This document shows, piece after piece, positions 33,914 to 41,714 of a stretch of DNA of 64,000 nucleotides. Under the pieces are notes generated by a model. The model saw nothing but the letters and a program-made list of their open reading frames with translations, was not told the DNA's origin and did no database searches. This DNA comes from Paenibacillus cellulositrophicus (GTDB lineage Bacteria; Bacillota; Bacilli; Paenibacillales; Paenibacillaceae): contig NZ_CP045295.1 in assembly GCF_009363095.1 (NCBI RefSeq), positions 930,001 through 994,000 of the forward strand. The letters run 5' to 3'. The translations under genes were made by a program, and so were the position numbers. Numbering within the stretch: position 1 is the first letter of the stretch; each line of letters starts with the position of its first letter.

Positions 33914-34711
33914 ATGAGCAAGGCAGACGATTTGCAGCAGCGTACCATTTTTCTGGCGGCCATCTGCGGACAGACCTATGCTCAATTTGAGAATGCAGAC
34001 GGGTCGTTTGTCGTCCCTTCTCCATACACACGGCTTGAGACGATTGAGGCCAGGTCCATTACGAACGATTGGGAACGCTTCGGTTTTATTCTCGATTCGG
34101 ATCAAGAGGTCATCATTGCATTTCGGGGAACCAGCACGACGACCAACTGGATCGCGGACCTGATCGCATCTCAGAAGAAATACAAATACATTAAAGAAGA
34201 CTGTATGACGCATCGGGGCTTCACGGACATTTATGCCTCCGCAAGGACCCGCATTATCTCGACACTGGCTAAGGTATCCCGCGGCAAGACGCTGTTTATT
34301 ACCGGTCACAGCCTGGGTGCGGCGCTGGCGACCTTATGCGCGGTCGATGTTGCGGCCAATACCGGCTTCCGCTCCCCTTACCTGTTCACATTCGGTTCAC
34401 CGCGGGTAGGCGATCCGACCTTCGCCAAAGCTTGTGCCAGCTATGTTCCCAACAGCTTTCGCATCGCCAATCTGTTTGATGTCGTGACCCATGCGCCCCC
34501 TGCCGTATACAAACTGCCGAAACGGTCCAAAACATTTTATTACAGCCATGTAAAGAACTTGTCACCCCGGCATTTTCAGCTCGGATCCTTCGGAGGGAAC
34601 CACGTCATCTCCAGCTATTTCAACGAGTTATCCAAGCTTCAGCCGGATTATACCAAGATGCTGTCATCAGCCAATCCTGGCTTCTGTCCGTTCCCTGAAC
34701 GCGTCCTTTAA
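33914..34711 (+). CDS. Class 3 lipase family alpha/beta hydrolase
   Basis: The 265-residue protein has the class 3 lipase fold: IIAFRGTSTTTNWIADL (oxyanion region), MTHRGFTDIYAS, the nucleophile elbow GHSLGAALATL (Ser at about residue 133), FTFGSPRVGD, and an aspartate/histidine pair in IANLFDVVTHAPP and the C-terminal HVISSYFNEL. The triad is therefore complete. No signal peptide is seen, so it may be intracellular or exported by an unrecognised route. Three nearby start codons exist (GTG 33896, ATG 33908, ATG 33914); the last has the best spacing from AAAGGCGGG. Confidence 0.9.
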   Translation: MSKADDLQQRTIFLAAICGQTYAQFENADGSFVVPSPYTRLETIEARSITNDWERFGFILDSDQEVIIAFRGTSTTTNWIADLIASQKKYKYIKEDCMTHRGFTDIYASARTRIISTLAKVSRGKTLFITGHSLGAALATLCAVDVAANTGFRSPYLFTFGSPRVGDPTFAKACASYVPNSFRIANLFDVVTHAPPAVYKLPKRSKTFYYSHVKNLSPRHFQLGSFGGNHVISSYFNELSKLQPDYTKMLSSANPGFCPFPERVL

Positions 34712-34859
34712 CGCCATCCGTGTCAAAATTGACATATTCTTTCACGGAATCGTAACCCAATCTCCTTCGGGTTCTACTATGCTGTAGAAGAATTGAATCT
34801 TACGCAGAATGGGTAATAAAAACATAGAGACCCCATAAGTTACAAGGAGAGGATACAAC

Positions 34860-35450
34860 ATGAACATCACAAAACCGGCAAAAAAAGCAATCATGGCCAT
34901 GACCGTGGCCGGCATGGTAGGCCTGGGAGCCGTAGGCGCAGGCACGACATATTCCGTACATCAAGCAAACGCTGCTGCGGCAGCCGATGCGGGTTACGCA
35001 TCCAAGCAGGCACTCCAGACGCTGAACAGCTTCTACAAACCGGCGCTGAAAGGCCAGTTCCCGGGAGCAGTTAGCGGCCTCACCGTTGGTAAGAGCACCC
35101 GTCAGGATGTCCTGCACAAGATCGGGGAACCCGAAAATCCGATGAAGGATGCCGATGGATTCGATGTATACAGCGCGAATATGGGCAATCCCGGCTACGC
35201 CATCAATTATAAGCTCGGCAAAATCCGTGAAATGCGCTACTTCGGCACCAACGTCGAACGCCAGACCAATATCGGCGGCATTACGATGAAGATGCTGAAG
35301 CAGAACTGGTATGCACCAAGTTCGGTGTCCACCTTCAAAACCGGGAAGAAGACACAGACCAAGCTGACGTACAACCGCGGCAACTATAAGCTTGAGTTTA
35401 TTTTCAACAGCAGCACCGAGCTTGATCATATTAACCTTTTAACCAAATAA
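34860..35450 (+). CDS. Secreted YjgB-like protein (DUF4309)
   Basis: The 196-residue product has a signal peptide (ITKPAKKAIMAMTVAGMVG, ending at about HQANAAAA) and a mature domain with LTVGKSTRQDVLHKIGEPENP, AINYKLGKIREMRYFGTNVER and a C-terminal KLTYNRGNYKLEFIFNSS. This matches the DUF4309 domain of Bacillus YjgB. Its role is unknown; the fold resembles proteins of the BLIP/SmpA-like group. ACAAGGAGAGG precedes the ATG. A terminator follows within 50 bases. Confidence 0.85.
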   Translation: MNITKPAKKAIMAMTVAGMVGLGAVGAGTTYSVHQANAAAAADAGYASKQALQTLNSFYKPALKGQFPGAVSGLTVGKSTRQDVLHKIGEPENPMKDADGFDVYSANMGNPGYAINYKLGKIREMRYFGTNVERQTNIGGITMKMLKQNWYAPSSVSTFKTGKKTQTKLTYNRGNYKLEFIFNSSTELDHINLLTK

Positions 35451-35462
35451 CAGCCTTCGCCG

Positions 35463-35496
35463 AAGACAGTGGTTCACCTGGAGCCGCTGTCTTTTT
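35463..35496 (+). terminator. Terminator after the YjgB-like gene
   Basis: AAGACAG-GG pairs with CC-CTGTCTT around a loop, followed by TTTTT. Confidence 0.85.
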
Positions 35497-35666
35497 GCGT
35501 GTATAGATGAGGTTCAAGCAGGCTAAGTATTCATTATACGTGATGGTCCTTCGATCGAAAATAGCCATTGGAGCATCGTCCGAACCTTGTCCGGGAGGCT
35601 TCAGTTTGCCATAATGTATAAGCGGCGTCATGCCACAAAAGCCATACTTAACAAAGGAAGATTCCC

Positions 35667-36629
35667 ATGAATATATCTGCACTCGCTTCAACGATCGCAC
35701 TGGTCGACCTGAGAAGCTGCCTGATCAGCCAAAACGGCAGGCTGGTGTTTGAGCACTACCGTCATCCCCGCATCCCTGACGAGAAGTCGAAGGTCAATTC
35801 CTGCACCAAAAGCTTTTTGTCAGCCCTGATCTGCATCGCAATGGACCAAGGCATCCTGCCGGGTGCGGAGACGCCGATCACCGAATTTTTCCCGCAGCTT
35901 CGTTCCGCTTCCGATCCACGCAAGCGGGAAATTACGCTGGAGCATCTGCTGACGATGTCAGCCGGCTTTGAATGGAGCGAATTCGGCGGGATCAAGTCGT
36001 TTCCGCGCATGACCAGAACCGGCAATTGGGTCGAATTTGTGCTCGAGCAGCCGATTTCCGATACACCTGGGACCCGGATGGAGTACAGCTCGGGATGCTC
36101 CCAACTTCTGTCCGCGATCCTGGTCCAAGCCGCCGGCAAGTCAACGGCCCAGTACGCCGAAGAAAATCTGTTTGGACCGCTGGGCATCGAAGACTATCGA
36201 TGGGAGTCCGACCCGCAGGGGATCCACACCGGAGGCTACGGCTTATGGCTCCGTCCCAGGGATTTGCTGAGGTTCGGGCAGCTGTATCTGCAGCAGGGAC
36301 GCTGGGAGCAGCGGCAGCTGATCCCCCGAGAGCTTGTGAACCGGTCCGTACAGCCGTTCATCCCCGCTGGTCCGCCAAACCGCGGCTTCTACGGCTGGCA
36401 TTGGTGGACGGATACTTTTGGAGCCGAGCTTGGTGGTCATTCCGCTGCAGCATCCCCGCTTTCATTTGACTATTTTTACGCCCGCGGATATGCGGGACAG
36501 TTCATCTATATCGTCCCCGTCCTGGAGACGGTAGTGGTCCTGACCGATGACAAGCGTAAAAAAGAGCGGCATCCGGCGAATGTGTTCCGCGATTTCATCG
36601 CACCGCTGCTGCTCGAAACTTTGAACTAA
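35667..36629 (+). CDS. Serine hydrolase, beta-lactamase class C family (second in window)
   Basis: The 320-residue protein has Ser45-Cys-Thr-Lys48 (NSCTKSF) as the catalytic motif, then LLTMSAGFEW, and the second motif Tyr-Ser-Ser in MEYSSGCSQLLS. Later ARGYAGQFIYIVP covers the third motif region. It is related only distantly to the hydrolase at 17.4 kb. No export signal is seen. AAAGGAAG precedes the ATG. Substrates of such proteins cannot be inferred from sequence alone. It stands alone between terminators. Confidence 0.88.
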   Translation: MNISALASTIALVDLRSCLISQNGRLVFEHYRHPRIPDEKSKVNSCTKSFLSALICIAMDQGILPGAETPITEFFPQLRSASDPRKREITLEHLLTMSAGFEWSEFGGIKSFPRMTRTGNWVEFVLEQPISDTPGTRMEYSSGCSQLLSAILVQAAGKSTAQYAEENLFGPLGIEDYRWESDPQGIHTGGYGLWLRPRDLLRFGQLYLQQGRWEQRQLIPRELVNRSVQPFIPAGPPNRGFYGWHWWTDTFGAELGGHSAAASPLSFDYFYARGYAGQFIYIVPVLETVVVLTDDKRKKERHPANVFRDFIAPLLLETLN

Positions 36630-36691
36630 GCTGCGCAGATGCATGGTAAACCGACGTTGCCAGCATGGTCAGCGCCGATAGGCAATAAAGA

Positions 36692-36720
36692 AAGGGGCTA
36701 TCGCCAATCGATAGCCCCTT
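36692..36720 (-). terminator. Terminator after the sulfatase gene
   Basis: AAGGGGCTATCG / CGATAGCCCCTT is a perfect 12-base stem with a 5-base loop. On the minus strand TTTCTTTATT follows. Confidence 0.85.
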
Positions 36721-36743
36721 GTCTTATTCCCGCCGCATACCGC

Positions 36744-38210
36744 TTATTTCTGTGCAAACTCCTGCGGATGGCGGCGCTTCAGCTCATCCACGGCATGCCC
36801 TCTCCCGGTCTGTTCCAGCCGCTCGATGTACATCGGCAGATGCCCTTTCGCATGATACGGCCCGCCTTCCTGAATGACCGTCCATAGCGGATCGACGTCA
36901 AACTTCATCGTCATCATCATCTCGTCATGCCACTCGTTCAGCAAGTAGACCGCTTCCTTGCACAGGTCTCTCCGTTCCTGAGCCAGGTTGTTCTGCTCCT
37001 GGGCATCCTCGGTAATATTGAACAGCATCTCCTTGTCAAAAAGATGATATCCGTCATGGTACGTTCGGGTATACAGCCAGTCCCCAAACCGTACGCTGCG
37101 CTGGCATACGTGGGCGCACTGCGAGACGACGAGGTACTCCCTTCCGCCGACCTCGCCGCTGCGGAGCGTACCGGCGTAGCTGCGGCCGTCCCAGCTTGGC
37201 GCAGGTTGAACGCCCAGCAGTTCCGCGACGGTCGGCACCAGATCGAGATGATAGTGCAGGGAATCATCGGAAATCCCCTTCTGCATCCCGGGCCACCGGA
37301 TGATCATCGGGATCCGGCAGGTGCCCTGGTCGGCGGTGCCGTGCTCGCCGTAAATGCCGAGCTCGCCCATGTTTTCGCCATGGTCGGCGGTGATGATGAT
37401 CACCAGGTCGTCCATGACCCCCTTCTCCGTCAAACGATCGAAAATCATCCCGATGTTGTCATCCATATGCCGGATGCCGCAGTCATACCCATCGATCATC
37501 CTCCGCAAATCGTCCATGTTCTGAATGTCGCCGGGATGGCGGGGAAACTGAGGCGACGCGCTGCTGTTATACATATTGATTTCGTTCGCGCCGTGCGGGC
37601 CAACCTTTTGCTTGTGGCGCTCCAGCACTTCTTCCGTGATCCACTCCGGAAGCGGTTCGTCCTGAAACGGATTGCCGAACGATGCCGGCGCCCGGTAAGG
37701 GGTGTGCGGATCCCAATAGTTCACGTACAGCAGCCAGTCTTCCTGGTCTGCGTTCCGCTCGATCCAGTCCAGCACAACGGGGGTGACCTCCTCGGCCGAC
37801 TCCATACCGCCCTTGCCCGTATTGTAAATTTCGTTGAATCCTGCATAGAAGGTCCATGCGGAATGCCGCTCCCCAAATGGGCTGACTAGGGCCGTCCGCA
37901 TGCCCGCGCGGCGGAAGACCGCCGGGAAGCTCTCTGACGCGAGCTTGTCGTGGAAATCGCGGTCAGCTCCTTCGTACCGGACGTCCGCCGCGGTCCCGCC
38001 GTGTCCTACGACGCCGTTATGTATGCCGAAACGGCCCGTCATCAATGCCGTACGCGACGGGAAGCACGGGGCGTCCGACGTATAGTAGTTGTCAAAGCGT
38101 ACGCCTTCGGCCGCGACCCGGTCGATATGCGGCGACGTATTGCGGTGGTAGCCATAACAGCCAAGGTGATCTGGTCTCGTTGAATCCAAATCCAGCAGTA
38201 ACACTCTCAT
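36744..38210 (-). CDS. Sulfatase of the formylglycine (alkaline phosphatase superfamily) type
   Basis: The 488-residue protein shows the sulfatase N terminus: metal-binding aspartates in LLLDLDSTRPDHLGCYGYHR and the modification motif Cys49-Phe-Pro-Ser-Arg (CFPSRTALMTGR), where the cysteine is turned into formylglycine. Further metal/sulfate contacts are in VIIITADHGENMGELGIYGEHG. There is no signal peptide, so it acts in the cytoplasm on an imported sulfate ester, unless it is a phosphonate or phosphodiester hydrolase of the same family. It needs a maturase, and none lies in this window. It diverges from an AraC gene. Confidence 0.9.
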   Translation of the reverse strand: MRVLLLDLDSTRPDHLGCYGYHRNTSPHIDRVAAEGVRFDNYYTSDAPCFPSRTALMTGRFGIHNGVVGHGGTAADVRYEGADRDFHDKLASESFPAVFRRAGMRTALVSPFGERHSAWTFYAGFNEIYNTGKGGMESAEEVTPVVLDWIERNADQEDWLLYVNYWDPHTPYRAPASFGNPFQDEPLPEWITEEVLERHKQKVGPHGANEINMYNSSASPQFPRHPGDIQNMDDLRRMIDGYDCGIRHMDDNIGMIFDRLTEKGVMDDLVIIITADHGENMGELGIYGEHGTADQGTCRIPMIIRWPGMQKGISDDSLHYHLDLVPTVAELLGVQPAPSWDGRSYAGTLRSGEVGGREYLVVSQCAHVCQRSVRFGDWLYTRTYHDGYHLFDKEMLFNITEDAQEQNNLAQERRDLCKEAVYLLNEWHDEMMMTMKFDVDPLWTVIQEGGPYHAKGHLPMYIERLEQTGRGHAVDELKRRHPQEFAQK

Positions 38211-38421
38211 CGTTCATCCGTCCTCTCCGGATAATATGAAATGCCTTTGCAGCTGAATTATAGGCGTGACGCTCCATATGCGTCCATGTACATTTCATTG
38301 ATCCGATGTACATTTCTATTGCAATTTATAAGATTAATGCCGATTGCAACGAAGCATAATTTACGAGAAGTCTGCATTATGATAGGGTTTTATTAAGTTT
38401 TGGAATAAAGAGGTGCAGCGC

Positions 38422-39234
38422 ATGCTTCAAATCATGAGTGTAAATTTCGATAATGAAATCCCCCAATGGAGGACCAACCTTGAGACGATTCCGTACAACG
38501 TTCTGGTCGTCGTCCGGCAGGGCCAGGTCCGGTACGAGATTAATGGCAGTGTTGTGATCGCTGAAGCGGAGGACGTGCTCTTTATCCCCCGCGGAGCCCG
38601 CCGTTCAGGAGAGAACAAGGACGGCATTCCCCACCAAAAGCATACCGTTTTATTTACATGCGAGCCCGTGGCTGAGACGGGAATTCCGTTCGTGGATCAA
38701 GGACAATTCATCAAGTTCAGGCTCTCCCCAAGCCAGTACGCCTATCACCGTTGCGACAGGCTGTACGAAGAGATGCGGGGCGGGAAAAACTACCGTTCCA
38801 TCATCTGTCTTGGTATATTGCAGGAGCTCCTTGGCATGATTGCCCGGGAACTCGAACAGCCCGCACTGACACCGAGCAAGCTGAAATATGCCGAAGCGGT
38901 CAAAGCCTATCTGCTGGAGCATTACCGAGAGCAGATCGAGATTGCCCGGCTGGCCGCTTTGATCGGCCGCTCGCCCAATTACGTAACCGCCGTCTTCAAA
39001 GAAGTGTATGGCCGGTCCCCGATCCGCTATATGCATGAGCTGCGCATGCAGGAGGCTTGCAGCCTGCTGCTGGGCTCAAATATGACGGTCGCGGGCATAT
39101 CGCAGTACCTCGGTTACTACGATACTTCGTATTTCCACCGGGTGTTCAAAAAATACTGCGGCCTCTCCCCTACCGAATACGTTACACAGTCGCAGCGGTC
39201 AGGCATGCCTCCGCTCATCAACACGATCACATGA
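38422..39234 (+). CDS. AraC family regulator divergent from the sulfatase gene
   Basis: The 270-residue protein has an N-terminal cupin (VLVVVRQGQVRYEINGSVV, EDVLFIPRGARRSG) and helix-turn-helix motifs (IARLAALIGRSPNYVTAVFKE and GISQYLGYYDTSYFHRVFKKYC, then LSPTEYV). AGAGGTG lies before the ATG at 38422. The 211-base divergent region with the sulfatase gene suggests direct regulation, the fourth such AraC/enzyme pairing in about 20 kb. Confidence 0.92.
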   Translation: MLQIMSVNFDNEIPQWRTNLETIPYNVLVVVRQGQVRYEINGSVVIAEAEDVLFIPRGARRSGENKDGIPHQKHTVLFTCEPVAETGIPFVDQGQFIKFRLSPSQYAYHRCDRLYEEMRGGKNYRSIICLGILQELLGMIARELEQPALTPSKLKYAEAVKAYLLEHYREQIEIARLAALIGRSPNYVTAVFKEVYGRSPIRYMHELRMQEACSLLLGSNMTVAGISQYLGYYDTSYFHRVFKKYCGLSPTEYVTQSQRSGMPPLINTIT

Positions 39235-39263
39235 TATGTCAGCTTCATTGGAACATTTCTCCA

Positions 39264-39291
39264 TTGACTTCTCCTGCCCGTTTGTTAGAAT
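39264..39291 (+). promoter_or_regulatory. Probable sigma-A promoter of the tsuA-tusA unit
   Basis: TTGACT and TAGAAT are separated by 16 bases and lie 62 bases before the start codon. Confidence 0.55.
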
Positions 39292-39352
39292 CATAAATAC
39301 CGATAAAACAAAGTGAATTACTCGTATATAGGAAAAGGAGGAGAATGACGTC

Positions 39353-40423
39353 ATGTTGATGTTAACAGGCCTGCTGTGCGGCGCCCTGCTCGGCTTCGTC
39401 ATGCAGCGTGGACGCTTCTGCCTGACAGGCGGATTCAGGGACATGTATCTGACCAAGGACAACCGCATGTTTTATGCCCTGCTGATCGCCATTTCGATTC
39501 AGAGCATCGGCGTGTTTGCGCTGATCCAGCTTGGACTCATCGAATTCAGCGCCGGCACGTTCCCTTGGGTGGCCACCGTGGTCGGCTCGTTTATATTTGG
39601 GATTGGTATTATTTTAGCCGGGGGATGTGCGACTGGAACCTGGTACCGGGCCGGTGAAGGACTGATCGGCAGCTGGATCGCACTGTTCGGTTATATGGCG
39701 ATGAGCGCCACGATGAAATCGGGTGCCTTGGCGCCGCTCAATAACGGAATTAAGAAAGTAGAAGCTCCGGCCAACTCCATTCCGGACACCTTCGGCATTT
39801 CGGTTTGGCCGTTTATCGCCCTTTTAGCTATCATTACGATCGTGATGGTCATCCGGACACTGCGCAAACCGAAGGTGGCCATTCCAGCGATGAAGCCGAA
39901 GCGTTCCGGACTCAGCCATCTGCTGTTCGAAAAACGCTGGCATCCGTTCTTTACCGCCATTCTTGTCGGCCTGATCGCCCTGCTGGCCTGGCCGCTGAGC
40001 GAGGCGACCGGACGCATGTCGGGTCTTGGGATCACGACGCCTTCCGCTAACATTTTGCAGTACTTGGTTACAGGAGACAGCGATAAGTATGTGAACTGGG
40101 GCATGTTCCTGGTGCTGGGCATCCTTGTCGGATCCTTCATCGCCGCCAAAGGCAGCCGGGAATTCCGTTTCCGTGCCCCGGATGCAAAGACGGCGGTTTC
40201 GAGCTTTGCCGGCGGCATCCTGATGGGCTTCGGCGCCAGCTGGGCAGGGGGCTGCTCGATCGGTAACGGTCTCGTCATGACCGCCATGATGACATGGCAG
40301 GGCTGGGTATCCCTCGTGTTTATGATTTTGGGCACATGGACGGCTTCTTATTTCGTGTACGTCCGCCCTCGCACCAAAGCCAAGCTGAAGCAGTCCGCTT
40401 CGCTGCAAACCACGACAACCTAA
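39353..40423 (+). CDS. tsuA: YeeE/YedE family thiosulfate transporter (TsuA-like)
   Basis: The 356-residue protein has about nine to ten hydrophobic segments and the three conserved cysteines of the family: Cys23 in GRFCLTGG, Cys92 in AGGCATGTWYR and a third at about residue 301 in AGGCSIGNGL. In the TsuA structure these cysteines relay thiosulfate through the membrane. The symbol is given by family resemblance. AAGGAGGAG precedes the ATG. The next gene encodes a TusA-type sulfurtransferase, the standard partner, which should receive the sulfur inside the cell. Confidence 0.88.
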   Translation: MLMLTGLLCGALLGFVMQRGRFCLTGGFRDMYLTKDNRMFYALLIAISIQSIGVFALIQLGLIEFSAGTFPWVATVVGSFIFGIGIILAGGCATGTWYRAGEGLIGSWIALFGYMAMSATMKSGALAPLNNGIKKVEAPANSIPDTFGISVWPFIALLAIITIVMVIRTLRKPKVAIPAMKPKRSGLSHLLFEKRWHPFFTAILVGLIALLAWPLSEATGRMSGLGITTPSANILQYLVTGDSDKYVNWGMFLVLGILVGSFIAAKGSREFRFRAPDAKTAVSSFAGGILMGFGASWAGGCSIGNGLVMTAMMTWQGWVSLVFMILGTWTASYFVYVRPRTKAKLKQSASLQTTTT

Positions 40424-40444
40424 TTAGGAGCCCTAATTAGGAGC
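40420..40444 (+). repeat. Tandem 12-base repeat between tsuA and tusA
   Basis: CTAATTAGGAGC occurs twice with one base between copies; the first overlaps the tsuA stop codon. Each contains the palindrome CTAATTAG. It may form small alternative stems. Confidence 0.7.
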
Positions 40445-40483
40445 TTTACGTTAAACTAGTCACATCTTAAGGAGGTTACTTCC

Positions 40484-40711
40484 ATGAAACAACAAAAACT
40501 AGCCGTTCTGGGCATGGTCTGTCCGTTCCCGTTAATTGAAGCCAAGCAGGCGATCGAAGAGCTGAACAGCGGCGACGAGCTGGTCATCGACTTCGACTGC
40601 ACGCAGGCCACCGAAGCCATACCGCGCTGGGCTGCAGAAGCCGGCCACTCCGTCACGAATTTCGAACAGATCGACGATGCATCCTGGACGATTACGGTGC
40701 AAAAGAAATAA
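40484..40711 (+). CDS. TusA family sulfurtransferase, partner of the thiosulfate transporter
   Basis: The 75-residue protein has the TusA motif Cys13-Pro-Phe-Pro (MVCPFPLIEAKQAIEEL) with the catalytic cysteine that carries a persulfide, then SGDELVIDFDC and IPRWAAEAGHSV. The size and gene order (directly after a YeeE-type transporter) match TsuB-like proteins that process imported thiosulfate. TTAAGGAGG lies before the ATG, 60 bases after the transporter stop, and a terminator follows. Confidence 0.9.
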   Translation: MKQQKLAVLGMVCPFPLIEAKQAIEELNSGDELVIDFDCTQATEAIPRWAAEAGHSVTNFEQIDDASWTITVQKK

Positions 40712-40724
40712 TGTAACGCATAAG

Positions 40725-40763
40725 CAGGCGACCTTCCGTCATATTGGGGAGGCCGCCTTTTTG
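40725..40763 (+). terminator. Terminator after the TusA gene
   Basis: AGGCGACCTTCC pairs with GGAGGCCGCCT with one mismatch, followed by TTTTT. It closely resembles the hairpin at 41674-41710 on the other side of the next gene. Confidence 0.85.
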
Positions 40764-40829
40764 CATGTATCGGATTGTTGAACCGCAAAAATCGCAGCGA
40801 CCACGCCCGGTGTTCTTTTTTTCAATAAA

Positions 40830-40858
40830 TTGACCGTAGCAGGACTACCTTATATACT
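40830..40858 (+). promoter_or_regulatory. Sigma-A type promoter of the receptor-like gene
   Basis: TTGACC and TATACT with a 17-base spacer lie 38 bases before the start codon. Confidence 0.7.
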
Positions 40859-40896
40859 CTACTCATTGGAAGAAATAGGAATGCTAGGAGGACGCC

Positions 40897-41649
40897 ATGG
40901 ACGATTGCGCAAATGATGGAGATATGAATTTGGATACGGCCGTATCTGCCCTGAACAACGCCTATTCATTAGAAAATTGGACTCTTCTGATTCGGCGATC
41001 GGATCAGCTCTACAACGACGCGTATCAATCATTTATTCACAATAAACAGGCACAAAAACCGATGATTTATTATATAGGATATAGTCTGCTGATGAAGGGA
41101 ATCGGCTATCAAAAAGACAAGCAATACGGGGAATCGCTGAAGTGCATTGAACAGTACAAAGATCTTGGCCGGTTTTTGGACGGAAGCGAACGCAGCCAGC
41201 GGATACTCGACCAATATGCTTTTTATGCTTATGCCAATTCGCTGTCTGTACACCTTCTGTCGGGAAATCTTACAAAACTCGAGGAGTACGCCCAATTTCT
41301 AAATCAGCATCCATCCGAAACGTTATCCGGATTGCTGACCCTTTTAGAATGTGCCCTTTCCCAGGATCTTAACGTCGATGAGTATATCGCGCCTTTGACG
41401 GAGCGCTTTGATGCTTATCAGCATGACGATATGCGTCCGGAAGAGCAGACCATCTACCTGTCGATTCTCATGATGCTCTCCCGTTACTGCAGAAACAGGA
41501 AGAGGTTTGAAGAAGCACAGAAATACACGCAACAATTTTTATCCCTATCGTTCGATAGAAGCCCTGGTCGACAAGCATCAACGTCTGCTGCTCCGCATGA
41601 TATAGGAAACGATCCTTACAATCATCGCAAAATGGCAAATGGTTCTTAA
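40897..41649 (+). CDS. HTH-less TPR-like receptor paralogue, C terminus probably frameshifted
   Basis: The 250-residue protein starts after AGGAGG and aligns by eye with the receptor at 62249-63103: SLENWTLLIRRSDQLYNDAYQ, MIYYIGYSLLMKGIGYQKDKQY, SLKCIEQYKDLGRF, LSGNLTKLEEYAQFLNQHPSE and LSGLLTLLECA. It is all-helical in character and has no N-terminal helix-turn-helix. After KYTQQFLSLSFDRS (about residue 223) the match ends, and the tail is rich in Ser/Arg/His and unlike the family. Another frame gives YRSIEALVDKHQRLLLRMI, which looks more like the proper continuation but stops early. This suggests a frameshift. No NHGANY-type peptide gene follows it. Confidence 0.75.
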   Translation: MDDCANDGDMNLDTAVSALNNAYSLENWTLLIRRSDQLYNDAYQSFIHNKQAQKPMIYYIGYSLLMKGIGYQKDKQYGESLKCIEQYKDLGRFLDGSERSQRILDQYAFYAYANSLSVHLLSGNLTKLEEYAQFLNQHPSETLSGLLTLLECALSQDLNVDEYIAPLTERFDAYQHDDMRPEEQTIYLSILMMLSRYCRNRKRFEEAQKYTQQFLSLSFDRSPGRQASTSAAPHDIGNDPYNHRKMANGS

Positions 41650-41673
41650 GTTAGGTAGGATATTTCTGAAAAT

Positions 41674-41710
41674 AAAGGCGACCTTCCCGTTAACTGGGGA
41701 GATCGCCTTT
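41674..41710. terminator. Hairpin terminator between the receptor paralogue and the converging kinase gene
   Basis: AAAGGCGACCTTCCC pairs with GGGGAGATCGCCTTT. A/T bases on both flanks allow use by both genes. Confidence 0.75.
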
Positions 41711-41714
41711 GCTG

